Below the pieces are notes generated by a model, which saw nothing but the letters and a program-made list of their open reading frames with translations, was not told the origin of the DNA and did not search any database. Below are positions 1-13,100 of a stretch of DNA of 64,000 bases, piece after piece. The stretch covers positions 16,862,012 through 16,926,011 of the forward strand of contig CM043801.1 in NCBI GenBank assembly GCA_023974075.1, given 5' to 3'. The stretch comes from Chaenocephalus aceratus (taxonomy: Eukaryota; Chordata; Actinopteri; Perciformes; Channichthyidae). Each line of letters opens with the position of its first letter. Position 1 is the stretch's first letter. A program made the position numbers and the translations under genes.

Positions 1-458
1 GGTGTGTCAGAGTGACAACTGATAAACTCCCACAAAAAGAGTACAATGGCATTGCTGTGCAATTTTCCTACTTTTGTATAATTATATTTGATAATGTAAG
101 AACATGACTGAACATGACCAAAGCCATCCCAAACCACAAAGTGTTTGTGCCTTAAACCAATAAATCCTTCAACATCACTGTAATTTTCTTCATAGCACTT
201 TCTCAAGTGAAAAACCTAAAATCACCAAAAAATGTGTGCATCCATCTTCCTTTTTCTCATTATACAACAGCTCCTATCCATCCAAAGATTGTGCTGTTAA
301 CAAGTTGTATTTGTAAACGTCATGTACTGTAGAATTGTCTTTATGTATACAGTGAAACATGTTGTTGCATAGTGACAAATCTCGAGACATTTCTTGAAAG
401 CAAGTTTTATTTTGTTAAAATAAATGTGATGCTGATAATGACATTCTCTCTCTCATAG

Positions 459-814
459 TAAAATCTGACAACAAGGACAAACAGGAGAAGACAGACTTAA
501 TGTCAAGCAAGACAGCCAAGTTGGACACCTTTGACAAGAACGAAGAGCAGCAGAAGAAGGACGCTGGTCCAGAAAAGAACCAAAAGTCTGAGAAGATCCT
601 CAAGGAGGAGGATAAGATCGAGAAGATGAACGCGGAGAAAAACAAGGAAAAGGCAGAGAAGGGGGACAAGCCGGAGAAGACCAACAAGGATGAGAAGAAG
701 GAAGATGAGAAAAAGCTGGTTGAGAAGAAAGATGATAAGGGAGCGAAAGGGACAGCCAAGTCTCCAACAGGCCCCGGCAGCAAGACCCTGCCAAGCCCTG
801 AAAGCAAGAACAAG
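459..814 (+). CDS. map4: map4 exon: Lys/Glu-rich projection segment
   Basis: The acceptor follows a pyrimidine run ending TCTCATAG and the donor is AAG|GTGGGT. The open frame, which enters with two bases of a split codon, encodes a highly charged segment dominated by EK and EKK runs such as [14 protein letters not shown], ending in a SPESKNK stretch. It is low-complexity and probably disordered, like the projection/basic region of MAP4. It ends on a complete codon, which fits the next exon. A (CA)n tract begins 20 bp after the donor. Confidence 0.85.
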
Positions 815-827
815 GTGGGTGACACAT

Positions 828-880
<53 letters not shown>

Positions 881-1068
881 CATCTGTTTTCCACACACAT
901 TTCCTGCATCCAATTTCACACACTCAAAGGGGGAGAGTGTCCAGTGGTTCCAGAAACAGCATATCACCCAAAGGTCACAGTTTTGACCTCTGCCACAGCC
1001 GGTGTGTCTAACAACAGCATGTTAAAGTGTCCTTGAGCAGGACACACTATTTCCTGCCTGTCCGCACA

Positions 1069-1102
<34 letters not shown>

Positions 1103-4100
1103 AATGCTCGGGCTGATGGCAGAAATTACCCAGGCATCTTCCACTTCAACCAGAGCACTGTTAGCACCTGAGGCCACTGTCATAGCTGAGTAGATGTGTT
1201 GCACCATCCATCTTTTTATGGCTGCAACTATTCATTATTTTCCCCATGGAACCATCTGCAGATCATTTTACAGAAACAAATTATTACAAAATAACAAAAG
1301 ATTGTTTCTTTATGCCGAATGTGATGTCAAAAATGCCTGTTTTGTTTAACCCACTAACAAAAGCAGCAAATAACCAGCTGGAATGTTGAATCATAAGATT
1401 ATTACTTTTTAGTTTTAATCTGGTTAGTTTTATATTGATTTAGTTATTCATGAATTGATAGTCGCTGCAGCTCTACTTGGCCAGAGAATAAACTACTTAA
1501 GACACATGATACAAATATGTATCCAAATGACCAAATGCTTCCATTAGCAACTAATATAAGCTACAAGTTGCTAACTGACAGGAAGGAAGCTTTGGAGAAC
1601 CTTATCAATATCTCTACATTAATTAGCATGATGTAGAATCCTTAGAACACAATTCTAGAGGGAGTAAACAGCCCAGTGCAGAGAAATAGACAAAACTCAG
1701 AGAGCTGTTGTGACTCACTCGAGCTAGCATGTTCCCAGCTGGCTAGCATGTAGGAAATTAGCATGCCAGCAGTACCAGCTAGCCCTATGAGTTGTCATAA
1801 CTCACCAGCTTCAAAACAGCACCTGTTTAGTGAAGGTACATTTAGTGTAGAACTATCTGTGCCTTTAGTATGTGTAAGTGCTAAATGTACATAATTTATA
1901 TTACGTGGGTCATAATGAGTGTCTGCAGAGTATCCTATATCTAAAACCTCAGTTTGGTATCAAATGCTGCTCTTTAACTGCTTCTCATTTCATCAGATTT
2001 GAGGCTTATAATTTTATAATTTACCACTCATTAACCCTCAAAATAGGCTATAAATTGCTTATTTTAGATGTTTTGTATGGTTGCTGGCTGTCTGCCATAC
2101 CATGCTGTCATTGCAATCGGAGATTACGTCTCTGAATTTTTTTCTCTACCTCTATCTGTCCTCCTGTTTCTTTCTTTTCCACCCTCCTATGTTTTTTTAC
2201 TGTATTGTGGCTTCTTGTAATTCCATTATCATCAGCCTGACGTGGGTTCAACTAAACCAAACTCAGCCAAATCCCGCCCATCCACCCTCACCACCAATGG
2301 CGAATCCGCCGGGGCCAAACGCCCCTCCCCAACCACAGCCTCAGCCAATAAAAAAAGCCCTGTACCCAAGGCAACCACACCTACCGCTGCGAAGCGGCCG
2401 CCAACTGGCTCCGCCAAGGCTGCAAAGGTGAGTATAATCCACATGGGTAGATTTTTTTCTTTTAATGAAGATTGGCCTTTTTCAGCTCTCTGTACTTATG
2501 TTCTTTTGGACATTGGAAACATAAATAATATTCAAAGTCAGATTTTGCTCAATCTAAGTGCCTTGAATGCCTCACTTGAATGGACTTCCCACACAAGTAG
2601 TTCCCAGCATGCATTATTCTGGTTTGAAGTCAAACAGAGGCAATACCAAAGGATATGAGCTAAGGTTACCTGTTTTTATTTACATCTTGTTAGCTAACAT
2701 TTGGTCACCAACAATTATTTTGGTATTATACTTTCAACTATGTAGTTTTTTTTTTTTAAATAAGTCACATACAAGCTGGAGAGTTTACAGCAGCCTTGGA
2801 GAGGTACAGGAAGTCAAAGAAAAAATGACTTCCTTTTAGATTATCCCAGATTGAATCAAATGTTATCAGACTAATCTGTTCAGCGTTTACTCGTTAATAA
2901 TTGTTGTCTCAATGATGTTCTTCTGTTTGACATGGTAGCCTATTAAACTGTTATCTTTGCTCATCATACCCTCCATATTTCTCAATGATTTAATTTGTTA
3001 ATTAAGATGGACTACAATTCTAGACAGCTATCATATAAGTTTACCGCAGTACATCTATTAGCTTAATCGCTGTTCCTCTAAATCAAAAACAATCATGGCC
3101 TGTCATGTCACATGATACTTTAAGAATTAAAACATTTAATATTAGTACTGTAGACCTGAACAGATTGTGAGCATCTGTGAGGAATTTCAGTAATATAAGC
3201 TGAATGTATTAAGACTCTCTGATAAGTCACTATCAACGACACGTCATATGTAACCAAATAAAAATCCTCATATTGCAAAATCAGACAACAAAATTAAAAT
3301 TACCCTCAATTCAATAAAAAGTGTTAATGTTGATAGAACATGTCCACCAAACAGCTTATATAAAGAAAGAGCAAATAATGTCCTATTTTGCATTAGGTGG
3401 AGACAACAGCAGCACCTGGCTGCAGTGATCTAACTGGCTGCATTGTGCGGCTAATGCCCATGATTAACTCAAGTGTAATCACCATGGCTGTTTTAAAGCC
3501 TTGAGTTTGCTATTTTGACCACACCATCTTGATATTTTGGCTGTTGCCGTCTTGGCATTTTTGAATCAGCAGTGATCATGATGATGCTACTAAGTACCTG
3601 TATAAGCAAACACTGAACAAGAGATTTTTAGGCAACTGAAATGTAACAATTACATTTCATGATTTGAGTAAACACTGTGAAAGGGTTAAAGTTCTAAAAC
3701 GAACAAATCACGAACAACACCCAAACCAGACAACACTGTTATAGCGACCTGTCAATCATAGCTGGCCCTGCCAAAATCATAGCCTGCTATTATACTTCAA
3801 ATAGAACGTCATGCTTTATTGAAACAGAACTAAAACTAGAGGTTGAGTCAATAAACAGATTTTCACAATGCTTACTGAGGTAGCAAATTAAGTTAGAGAA
3901 AGGGTTATTTTCTCATAGACTTTTATACAATCTGACTTCACTTGGCAAAGACAGGTTTTAGGTACTACTTCATAGGCTTCACTAGTGTAAAACCCGTACT
4001 TACAAACTCCCAAAAACGCTCACAACTCATCTGTCTCGTGTTATGTGATTTGTATTGTAATTTCCAGACACCAGAAAATGAAAAACGGACACCTGTGCCA

Positions 4101-7100
4101 AAGGCCACACCCACACCCCGTGTGGCTGCCAGTAAGAACGGTTCCCCTGCTGGTAAGTGCACACACACTCACACAGCAGTAACATGATTTATTGTACATC
4201 TCCAGTGTTTGCCTGCCCTCTGTATCTGATTGTGTGATACAACAGAGTTATCACAGGCAGTTTTCTCCGCTCTGCTTTGGCTAGTTCATAGTGTTGAACA
4301 TGCAAACATGTCTACAACATGACCTGATCTTTCTACAATAGCTAGAAAATGACTCACAATGTAAACTGGCTGCACTCCAGGTAACAGGCAAACTGAATTG
4401 CTACCATATGTTAAACTGTATCACATTCGAGAGCTGGCTTTTAAAGACACCCTGCTGGTATTTTTAACCGTACATCACAAACAGCATTTCACCTCTCTGA
4501 GAAAGCTATGACTCAGTGAGAGCTATGTGAGTCCAACAGGCTTTCTGCCTTTTGTGCGCTTCAGCTCAGCACACTCAGAGAATATCATTTATTCAGCCCA
4601 TTCACAGTGATGGGTGTTACTGTATGTACTGCGAGGTACATATTTCATTTTAGTTGCATGAGTGAGCTCCATTAATTTGGTAGCTGTTGCCCTGATGACA
4701 GCAGTTTAGTGTCATTTCTTTATGCCTCTTCCACGTTGGCAGCATTACAAATACAGCACAACTTTATCAACATGATGGACCAACCCAGTCTCACAAAAAA
4801 ACGTGTAATAACTACGTTGGTCCACAACGTAGGACGTAGTATTTCTACGAAAACGCCTCTGAAATTGTAAGATCCCTACGGTTTTTTTCACCATTCATTC
4901 CAATGGCTGGCGTCTATGTCACGTGATCTTCAAATTTCTCCCTGCAGAAAAAAAAAACATGGCCGAACTTCGTTTTATTCTCGGTGTAAAATGACTATTT
5001 TAAAGTTAGTTTGGCCATTAAAATGCGTTTTGATGTCATTTGATGCGAGAAATATGAGTTGTTATTTCAGATTATGCACATGATCTTTAGTTTGCTAGTT
5101 ATTACGAAGATTACTTCAGGAAATTGTGTCGATGCAACGTTTTCATTGTCACCAAGGTGGTTACTAGGGACGCTGCTATCGATATTATTTCTGTTATGTT
5201 GTGTAACAGTTTAATGGTGTAATCTTTATTGCTACCCCCTTCCCCGTCAATTTATAGTGTTGGTCCACAGCGCAAACGTATTAGTTTAACAAAATCCGCA
5301 TCTAAAATGGTGGCATAGATACGTTATTTTCCCCTGTGCAATTCTCCATTTACTCAACAATAACACATAATTATCCTTGTGTTTATTTATTTGTTTGATT
5401 AATAAACACAAATTGGAGTCCGTCAGGACCGAGGGTCGGAGCAGCTCATTTGCTTTACAGAATATTACACCCGGAAGTAAGTATTCTCTCCGCTTCGCTT
5501 GACAAACCCTGTGATAGTCCTCAAGCTCTGTGATTGGAGAGTGTGCCGAGCGTCGAACAGCACTTGAAATGGGATGGAACCATGGCAGACTGTCCAAAAC
5601 TGGATTTGAACGGGTCCACCGCGTCCCCCCTCCCCCACCCCGTCCCCAGAACTACACATGCTGGCTATTCTGTTTCGCAACATGTTCTCTATGGCACGTC
5701 TCTACTGGGAGTTGTAGTTTTAAAAGACGTTTTCGTATTTCCCATAATAAGAAGTCGCCAGTATTAAACTGTGTACATCCCTGGAGGTTTAGGGGATAGG
5801 AAAAACTCAAATGTAAAACATTTAATTAATAAATGGGTGAAAATTGCTTGTGCCCATAATGGGCAGCATTACCCACATGCCAGCTAAGGTCAGAAGAGCT
5901 TTATTTAACAGCTGGTCTCATGTCTGTGACCCCTCCTGTTGTTAATTGATGAGCCTGAAACATGCACTTGTCAAGGTTCAGAGGCACATTTTGCAAATTG
6001 GCAGTAGCCATCGATCAGCTTAAGATAAGATATACTTTATTGATCCCAAGTTGGAAACATTTGCGTTACATCAGCATGTGTAACAGTTGTAAATATGCAG
6101 TGGTGTTTATTTGTAAATGATTTAGTATAATCACAAAAATTCTGTGTTTTATATTTAATAATTCTGTGTTCTTTATTTATTGATTGTTCAATACCTGACA
6201 AGGCCGGAGATGAAAAACTTTGGTCGCAGGTTCCTCAACAGTGCATTACAAGACATCTATCAATATGTGTGTACCTCCACCATTAAACTGTCTTATTCTG
6301 CACATTTCTTATACTATCTACATACATCTTATATAAGAGTATAATACATATGTCTAATATCAGTTAAAATAAGTGCTTCAACATAGTTAACATTGCTGGA
6401 GGTATACACAAAGTGTTTCATTCATTGCATAACTACACCGTTTGTGAATATGATATGTCAATAAACCTTAGAAAATCTTGAAATCTTGAAAGGGATGTGC
6501 AAAATAGTCATTATATACAGTCTTTAACTAACTATTACTAGAGAATAACAAGTAATGAATATACTTTATAGGGATCCTATTAATATCTAATAATAAAAAT
6601 AATGAAATTCAATAACATGCACCACTAGGTGTCCCTTTATATCAGCTGTGCACCGTTATGGTGTAAATACAGCCTATCTACCAATTGGATCAAATATAAA
6701 AGTCAGCCGAATTAGTGTTGATACTGCAAGGAGACGTATTGTGTGAAAAGAAATGTAAGATGTTGTTTAATGGCTGATATATTTATGATCCATGTCACGT
6801 TTTCAGTGTTGGCGACAGTTCCTCATGTTTGTCTAGAAGTCTTCTCATCAGGGCTCTATAAATACCGAACTACGGCAGATATGTAATATGTAATGCAGCC
6901 GAACCGTGTATTACAATGCCGTTATGTGATGACCTCCAAAGAGAAAAGCAAGCACACTCGGAATAAAGTGTTTTCGGTCTGTTTCCGGTATTTGTTTATG
7001 ACGATGAGATGTGAGACTGGAATTGCACAGGGGAAAATAACATATCTATGCCACAATTTTAGATGCGGATTTTGTTAAACTAATACGTTTGCGCTGTGGA

Positions 7101-10100
7101 CCAACACTATACATTGACGGGGAAGGGGGTAGCAATAAAGATTACACCATTAAACTGTTACACAACATTACAGAAATAATATCGATAGCAGCGTCCCTAG
7201 CAACCACCTTGGTAACAATGAAAACGTTGAATGGACACAATTTCAAAGTAATCTTCGTAATAACTAGCAAACAAGATCATGTGCATCAACTGCACACATA
7301 ATCTGAAATAACAACTCATATTTCTCGCATCAAATGACATCAAAACGCATTTTAATGGCCAAACTAACTTTAAAATAGGCATTTTACACCGAGAATAAAA
7401 CGAAGTTCGGCCATGTTTTTTTTTTCTGCAGGGAGAAATGTGAAGATCACGTGACATAGACGCCAGCCATTGGAATGAATGGTGAAAAAAAACGTAGGGA
7501 TCTTACAATTTCAGAGGCGTTTTCGTAGAAATACTACGTCCTACGTTGTGGACCAATGTAGTTATTACACGTTTTTTTGTGAGACTGGGTTGGTCCATCA
7601 TGTTGATAAAGTTGTGCTGTATTTGTAATGCTGCCAACGTGGAAGAGGCATAAAGAAATGACACTAAACTGCTAAACACGTTTTTTTATGAGACTGGGTT
7701 GGATGGACATACTGTCACACCTTTAGAAACTGTGAAATGACTCAGTTTTGCTCACTTGGCAAGCAACACAATCTTCAAGTCAGCTTTACATCCTATAGAG
7801 TTGATCAATAAAGAACATTTGGCAACTTATTTATGAGCAGCCAACCACAGAAATGTGTTGGAAATGAAATCTTGACTATGGCAATCACACGCTTCTTCCC
7901 CTATTGATGGGATTTCGGCAATAGAAAAATACACGACAACTTCCAGCTTGTCATACCTCTCAAGTATTCTATAGCGTATTTTTGAAAAATCTAATAATAG
8001 TGTTTGGTGACTTGTTGCAAGCAGTAGCAATATTTATTTCCTTTTAAAATTGTTATGGCTAATGTGTTAAATATGTGGCTCTTTCGCTGTTTAGTCTGTT
8101 CCTTCACCAGTTAGTCTGTCGCTTTGTCTATCTACAGATAAGTGCTTGGCAGGCCAGGTACACTCAGCGTGTTTTTTTTAAGCAGCTTAGAGCTTCAATC
8201 TTTGTGAGTGCTGAGAATAAACCGTAAATGTGGGTTAAACCAAATTAAGGGCTAAAAGACCTAAAAAGCTAAAAAAAAAAAAACATCATTCGTGGTAAAA
8301 TAAAAATAGTGATCATCGGAGGTTTAATGTGTTAAAGTTAAATTGGTAGCACATTTTACAAAAGCTTTGCCAGAGATGCTTGTGCTGTGGATCTTATTGA
8401 AAAAAACTGACGTATATTTGTCAGAAAAGATTGACCCATAGACTACTTTGTGTACAGTCTATACATATGGCACAAAAGTTTGTTCACACTGTATTTCAGA
8501 CCTAATGGTCAACCCGGCTATTTGTCCAGACACCACCAGTGTAGCTACGTCACTTCTTTGCATTCTGATTTATAAGCAAACAAGCTACAGGGAGTTTTGA
8601 GTTATTGAGGCTAACAGTGTTGTGTTTCCTGCTCACAGCGAACAAGACTGACAAGACTGACAAGACTGAGAAGACTGAGAACAAGACCGGAGAGGCCAAG
8701 AAACCCAAGCCTACAGGTAACAAGCTAAGAGAAAAGTTAATTTAATGCAATATAGTTGTAATGGAATTTTAAATGTCACTAGAATAAAATAAAGGTTGTT
8801 GAAATAAATGTGTCAACGTTACACTGTAAAGCTAATTGATTGGCTGCGATGTTAAGAAGGTTAGGAAGAGAAAAATGCAGTGTTACCCTACCTTGTGCAA
8901 CACACTACAGTGTATACCAGATCTTCTGACGGAAGACAATTTGGGACATCTGATCATTGAACTGCAGACAGCAGTGACAGCCAGATTCTGAATTGCTCAA
9001 GCGATTAATTAGCGGTTGTGATCCCCCTCAATCTGCACATCAAATGAGAAACGGTCTGGCAGAAATTTGGCTTGATTCTTAAATTACCCAGATGCAACCA
9101 ATTTGGGGTTTAATAGCGCCTAATCTCTAAACGTCCGCCCAGCTTCACTGAACAATGTGTCATTTTACTGCCCTATTATAGAAAATTACCATATCATTGG
9201 TCTTACACGTGTGAATTCACATATAAGATTATATATATATATAAGATTTTTTGATCAATATCAGTGCCTCAGTTACAAAGACCACACGCTACTCTTTTTC
9301 GCCTTACCTAGACTTAGTTAATTTCCTTATTTATGGGGGGTGACAATCATGGTTAATCATATCAACTCTGTCAAGCGATATGCACATTATGATTACTGAC
9401 TTCACATAGATGGTCTTTTGACTCTTCAGCCTTGATTTAAATAAACAATACTTTTATCTCTGTTTTTTCCAAAAGCCCGTCCTCGCCCCGCCTCCATCAC
9501 TACTCCCGCTGCTTCCATCAACGGTGAAGCCAGTCATCGCCGTCGTGTCCTCACCAAACCCCCGGTGCCAAAGCAGAGCCCAATGGAGAAGAAGCCGCCG
9601 GTGCCCCGTGCTCCTCGAACCCCCCGCCCCCTCAACGCTCCGACACCTGACCTGAAGAACATCCGCTCCAAGATCGGATCCATCGACAACATCAAGTACC
9701 AGCCCGGAGGAGGAAAGGTAGGACAGTACAAGAAATGTCAATGAATAATTCAGGACCTGTCAAGATTCTTAAAATACTTCGCAAGTAGTTTCTTATATAA
9801 TCAACGCTTGGCAGTGATTGGTTTGTAAAATTATCTGCCGTAAACAAAATCATAAACAAAACTTAATGACAGCATGATTGTCTACAGCAGTGGTTCTCGA
9901 ACTTTTTTCAATAATGTACCCCCTTTTGAAAAACAAATTCAGCCAACTACCCCCTGATCAGCGAAGATTTGTTAGGGAAAAAATGCCTATATAAAGAGGT
10001 ACAGTACAGCCTTGCACCATCAGTGTCTGATTTTATTTACAACAACATTGTAACTGAGAAACACTTAAATGCTACATTTCAAATGTTTACAATCCATCAC

Positions 10101-13100
10101 TAAATTCATGGCAAACCAATTTTAACATCATGCAATAACACTAAGACGCTAAGAGTTAGACCTAACACACTTAGCTATTTTATCTACTCTGGAACTAGCC
10201 AAACTAGTTATAAATATATTTATTCTTTACTGTCGGGTCACTCATCACAGGTTCAGCGAGCTGCACGAGACTGACGGGTTGTCAGGAGAGGGAGAGGAAA
10301 AGAGAGCACCCTGTTTTTTTTCCCATTTTATTATCCAGAATTACTGTAAACCTTTGAATAAAGTAGTGAATCTACTATTAGTAGTTTGTTTAAATGCATT
10401 AATTATGTTTAGTTTTTTTCATTAGCATAAAATAAATCTCACGTACCCCCTGCAGTACTCTAACTTACCCCTAGGGGTCCTGCGTACCCCCATTTGAGAA
10501 CCACTGATCTACAGCATAAACACGTATAAATGAATGATCAAATGAAGGGGAAGAGCTGTGTCACAAACACATCTGAGCAGGATTATCTGCTGAAACTTGA
10601 ATGAATGATTAGAATGATTTGTTTTTATTGTTTTCTGTTCCTTATTAAAATCAAGTCATAACAGAGAAAACAAGGTGAAGAGGTTATTGTATTGCTGTGT
10701 TGTGCAGCAGAGAACAGCCTCCACGCAAAGCATGTCACCAGTTAAATCATTTTTCTTGTATCATGTGTTCTTTCATCTATTTTTGACACAGTAAATGCAA
10801 ACATAAAGAAAATACATATAAGAATCATGTGCACTGGATGTAACTGTATTTACATTTTAAATCCTCCACATTTTCACCATCATTTTCCAAAAGCCTTATT
10901 TCTACCGTTTGCACTAGAGAAACTTCTTGTTGGTGCTTTATTGAAATGTAGAACAGACTCTGCAGAATATATAGAATATATAACACTATTTTTTCTTCAG
11001 GGAAATCTCAGAGAATAAAATGACTTACCTCAAATTAAGTTAAAGAGACAAACAACAAAATGAGTGTGGGACCGAGCAAAAAGCTAAAAACATACCACTT
11101 CCACCCAGAATGGGAGGAAGAATATTTTTTTGTGATGTCACATTCAAAGGTTATTTGCCTTATTTGTAAAGCAAGCGTCGCTCTGCCAAAGAAAGGTAAC
11201 GTGGAGAGGCATTATCGGAGTGTTCACAAGGCATAGCAGCGACTTCCCTCCGAGTAGCGAAAGGTCATGTATTATTGCTACACAAACATTATCTCGCAGT
11301 CTTAGTGTCGCCAACTCGTTTCTAATATGCAAAAAGACAAAACAAATGCGTCTATGGTCGGTGTATTTTTGATCTTTCCAATCGAGACAAGATCTCTCTC
11401 TCCCCCGTGTGCGAGGGGGCGGGGCAGTTTATACACACGCGGCTGCTACATGCAGCAACACACGGCTGGGATGGCGGAGAGAAGCGCTCCAAGGTGTGGT
11501 TAAATGTTACCCGTCTTGCGGTGGACAATGCTCGTTACCAAAAGTGCAATAAGAGTTTAGCATGTAAGGGGCGGTAACACGAGCAATTTGTCTAAACATT
11601 TATCAAAAAATGCACCACATTCAGACGGAGGAATGCACCGGGTTCGACTGTCTTTCTTGTAGCTCTGTTAGCCCCGTCCACGAGTAACGTTTCCACGTCA
11701 GGTGTTATGCTAGCAGCAACACACGGAGTTAACTCAATTATACAAACATGGGTTAATGATTAGAGGTAACAGAGTTATTTAGTTTGTTAAAGTTTCAGCT
11801 ATTCTGCTTACAGTTCTGTCATCAGATTATTTAATACGATTTGTTAAAACACTGTTGTTTCTTTTGATGTGAAATATTATTTATTTAATTTAAATAAAAA
11901 GCAATGTTAGTTTTGTAAACAATCAATCAATCAATGTTTATTTATATAGCCCAATATCACAAATGTTACATTTGTCTCAGTGGTCTTCACAGTTTGTACA
12001 GAATATCAGTATGACATTACGACACCCTCTGTCCTTCGACCCTCACATCGTACAAGGAAAAACTTCCGGAGAAAACCCACAGTTTACAGGGAAAAATGTG
12101 AGAAACCTCAGGGAGAGCAACAGAGGAGGGATCCCTCTCCCAGGACGGACAGACGTGCAATAGATGCCGTACATTTTCAACATAGGTAGTCCAAATGTTT
12201 GGAAATGCATGTGTATATAATAGAAAGATGAATCCACGAGGATATCCATCCAGGACCGATGATCCAGGACCACAGCCAAGACTCGCGATCCAGGACACAG
12301 GACCGCAGGATCATCCATGACTCCGGATCCCGGCGTATATAGACACCAAAAAGAAAGAAATTTGGGGAAGCTGGGTTAATCGGAACATGAGAGTACACAG
12401 GTATAGATAGAGAGAAGGAAGAAGTAAGATGTCCCCCGACAAACTAAGCCTATATCAGCAAAACTAGGGGCTGAATCTAATCAGCCCTAACTATAAGCTT
12501 TATCAAAAAGGAAGGTCTTAAGCGCACTCTTAAAAACGGATAGGGTGTCTGCCGCCCAAACACAAACTGGAAGCTGATTCCACAAATGTGGAGCTTGATA
12601 AGAAAAGGCTCTGGCTCCCATTGTACTTTTAGAGACTCTAGGAACAACCAACAACCCTGCATTCTTGGAACGCAATGCCCTAGTAGGACAGTAGGGTATA
12701 ATGAGTTCTTTAAGGTAAGATGGCGCCTGCCCATTAAGGGCTTTGTAGGCGAGAAGAAGAATTTTAATTCTATCCTGTGTTCTATAGGGAGCCAGTGTAA
12801 GGCAGCCAGAACAGGAGTAATGTGGTCCCTTTTCCTAACTCTGGTTAGTACACGAGCTGCAGCATTTTGAATCGGCTGAAGCGACTTGACTGACTTCTTG
12901 GTACTCCCTGATAATAAAGAGTTACAATAATCCAGCCTAGAAGTAACAAATGCATGGACTAGTTTCTCTGCATCGTTTTGAGGAAAGATATGCCTGATTT
13001 TTGCAATGTTAAGTAGATGGAAGTAGGCGGTCCTTGAAATTGATTTTATGTGGGCGTTAAAGGATAAATCCTGATCAAATATAACACCAAGATTCCTTAC

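Larger units (their letters stand above)
815..2235 (+). other. map4 intron with CA microsatellites
   Basis: No coding sequence is seen. The intron has two CA microsatellites (834-882 and 1072-1101) and otherwise AT-rich unique-looking sequence, with repeated GCTAGCATG-type words near 1720-1770. The acceptor at 2234-2235 follows a T/C-rich stretch. Confidence 0.7.
4780..7702. mobile_element. DNA transposon with ~650-bp inverted arms, TIR CCAACCCAGTCTCAC
   Basis: The left end CCAACCCAGTCTCAC at 4780 is mirrored by GTGAGACTGGGTTGG ending at 7593 and again, with one change, ending at 7702. The 5 bp before 4780 and after 7702 are both ATGGA, a 5-bp target duplication. The inverted arms are about 4700-5346 and 7019-7673, with matching bases summing to 12373 where checked, so the outer parts are mirror images without gaps. 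The arms extend 80 bp outside the left terminus, so the right side carries an inverted copy of left host flank (7594-7673) before the true right end. The central 1.7 kb has no coding capacity. I cannot assign a superfamily. Confidence 0.8.

Noticed and set aside
503..967. Minus-strand open frames of 100-160 codons
   Set aside because: Antisense to the Lys/Glu-rich map4 exon, extended through the CA repeat.
5286..5799. Open frames of 70-100 codons inside the inverted-repeat element
   Set aside because: No recognisable domains, overlapping on both strands, not preserved in the related copies.
12017..12398. Minus-strand open frames of 70-93 codons
   Set aside because: They fall in the 3' UTR of the L2-like LINE and match no protein domain.
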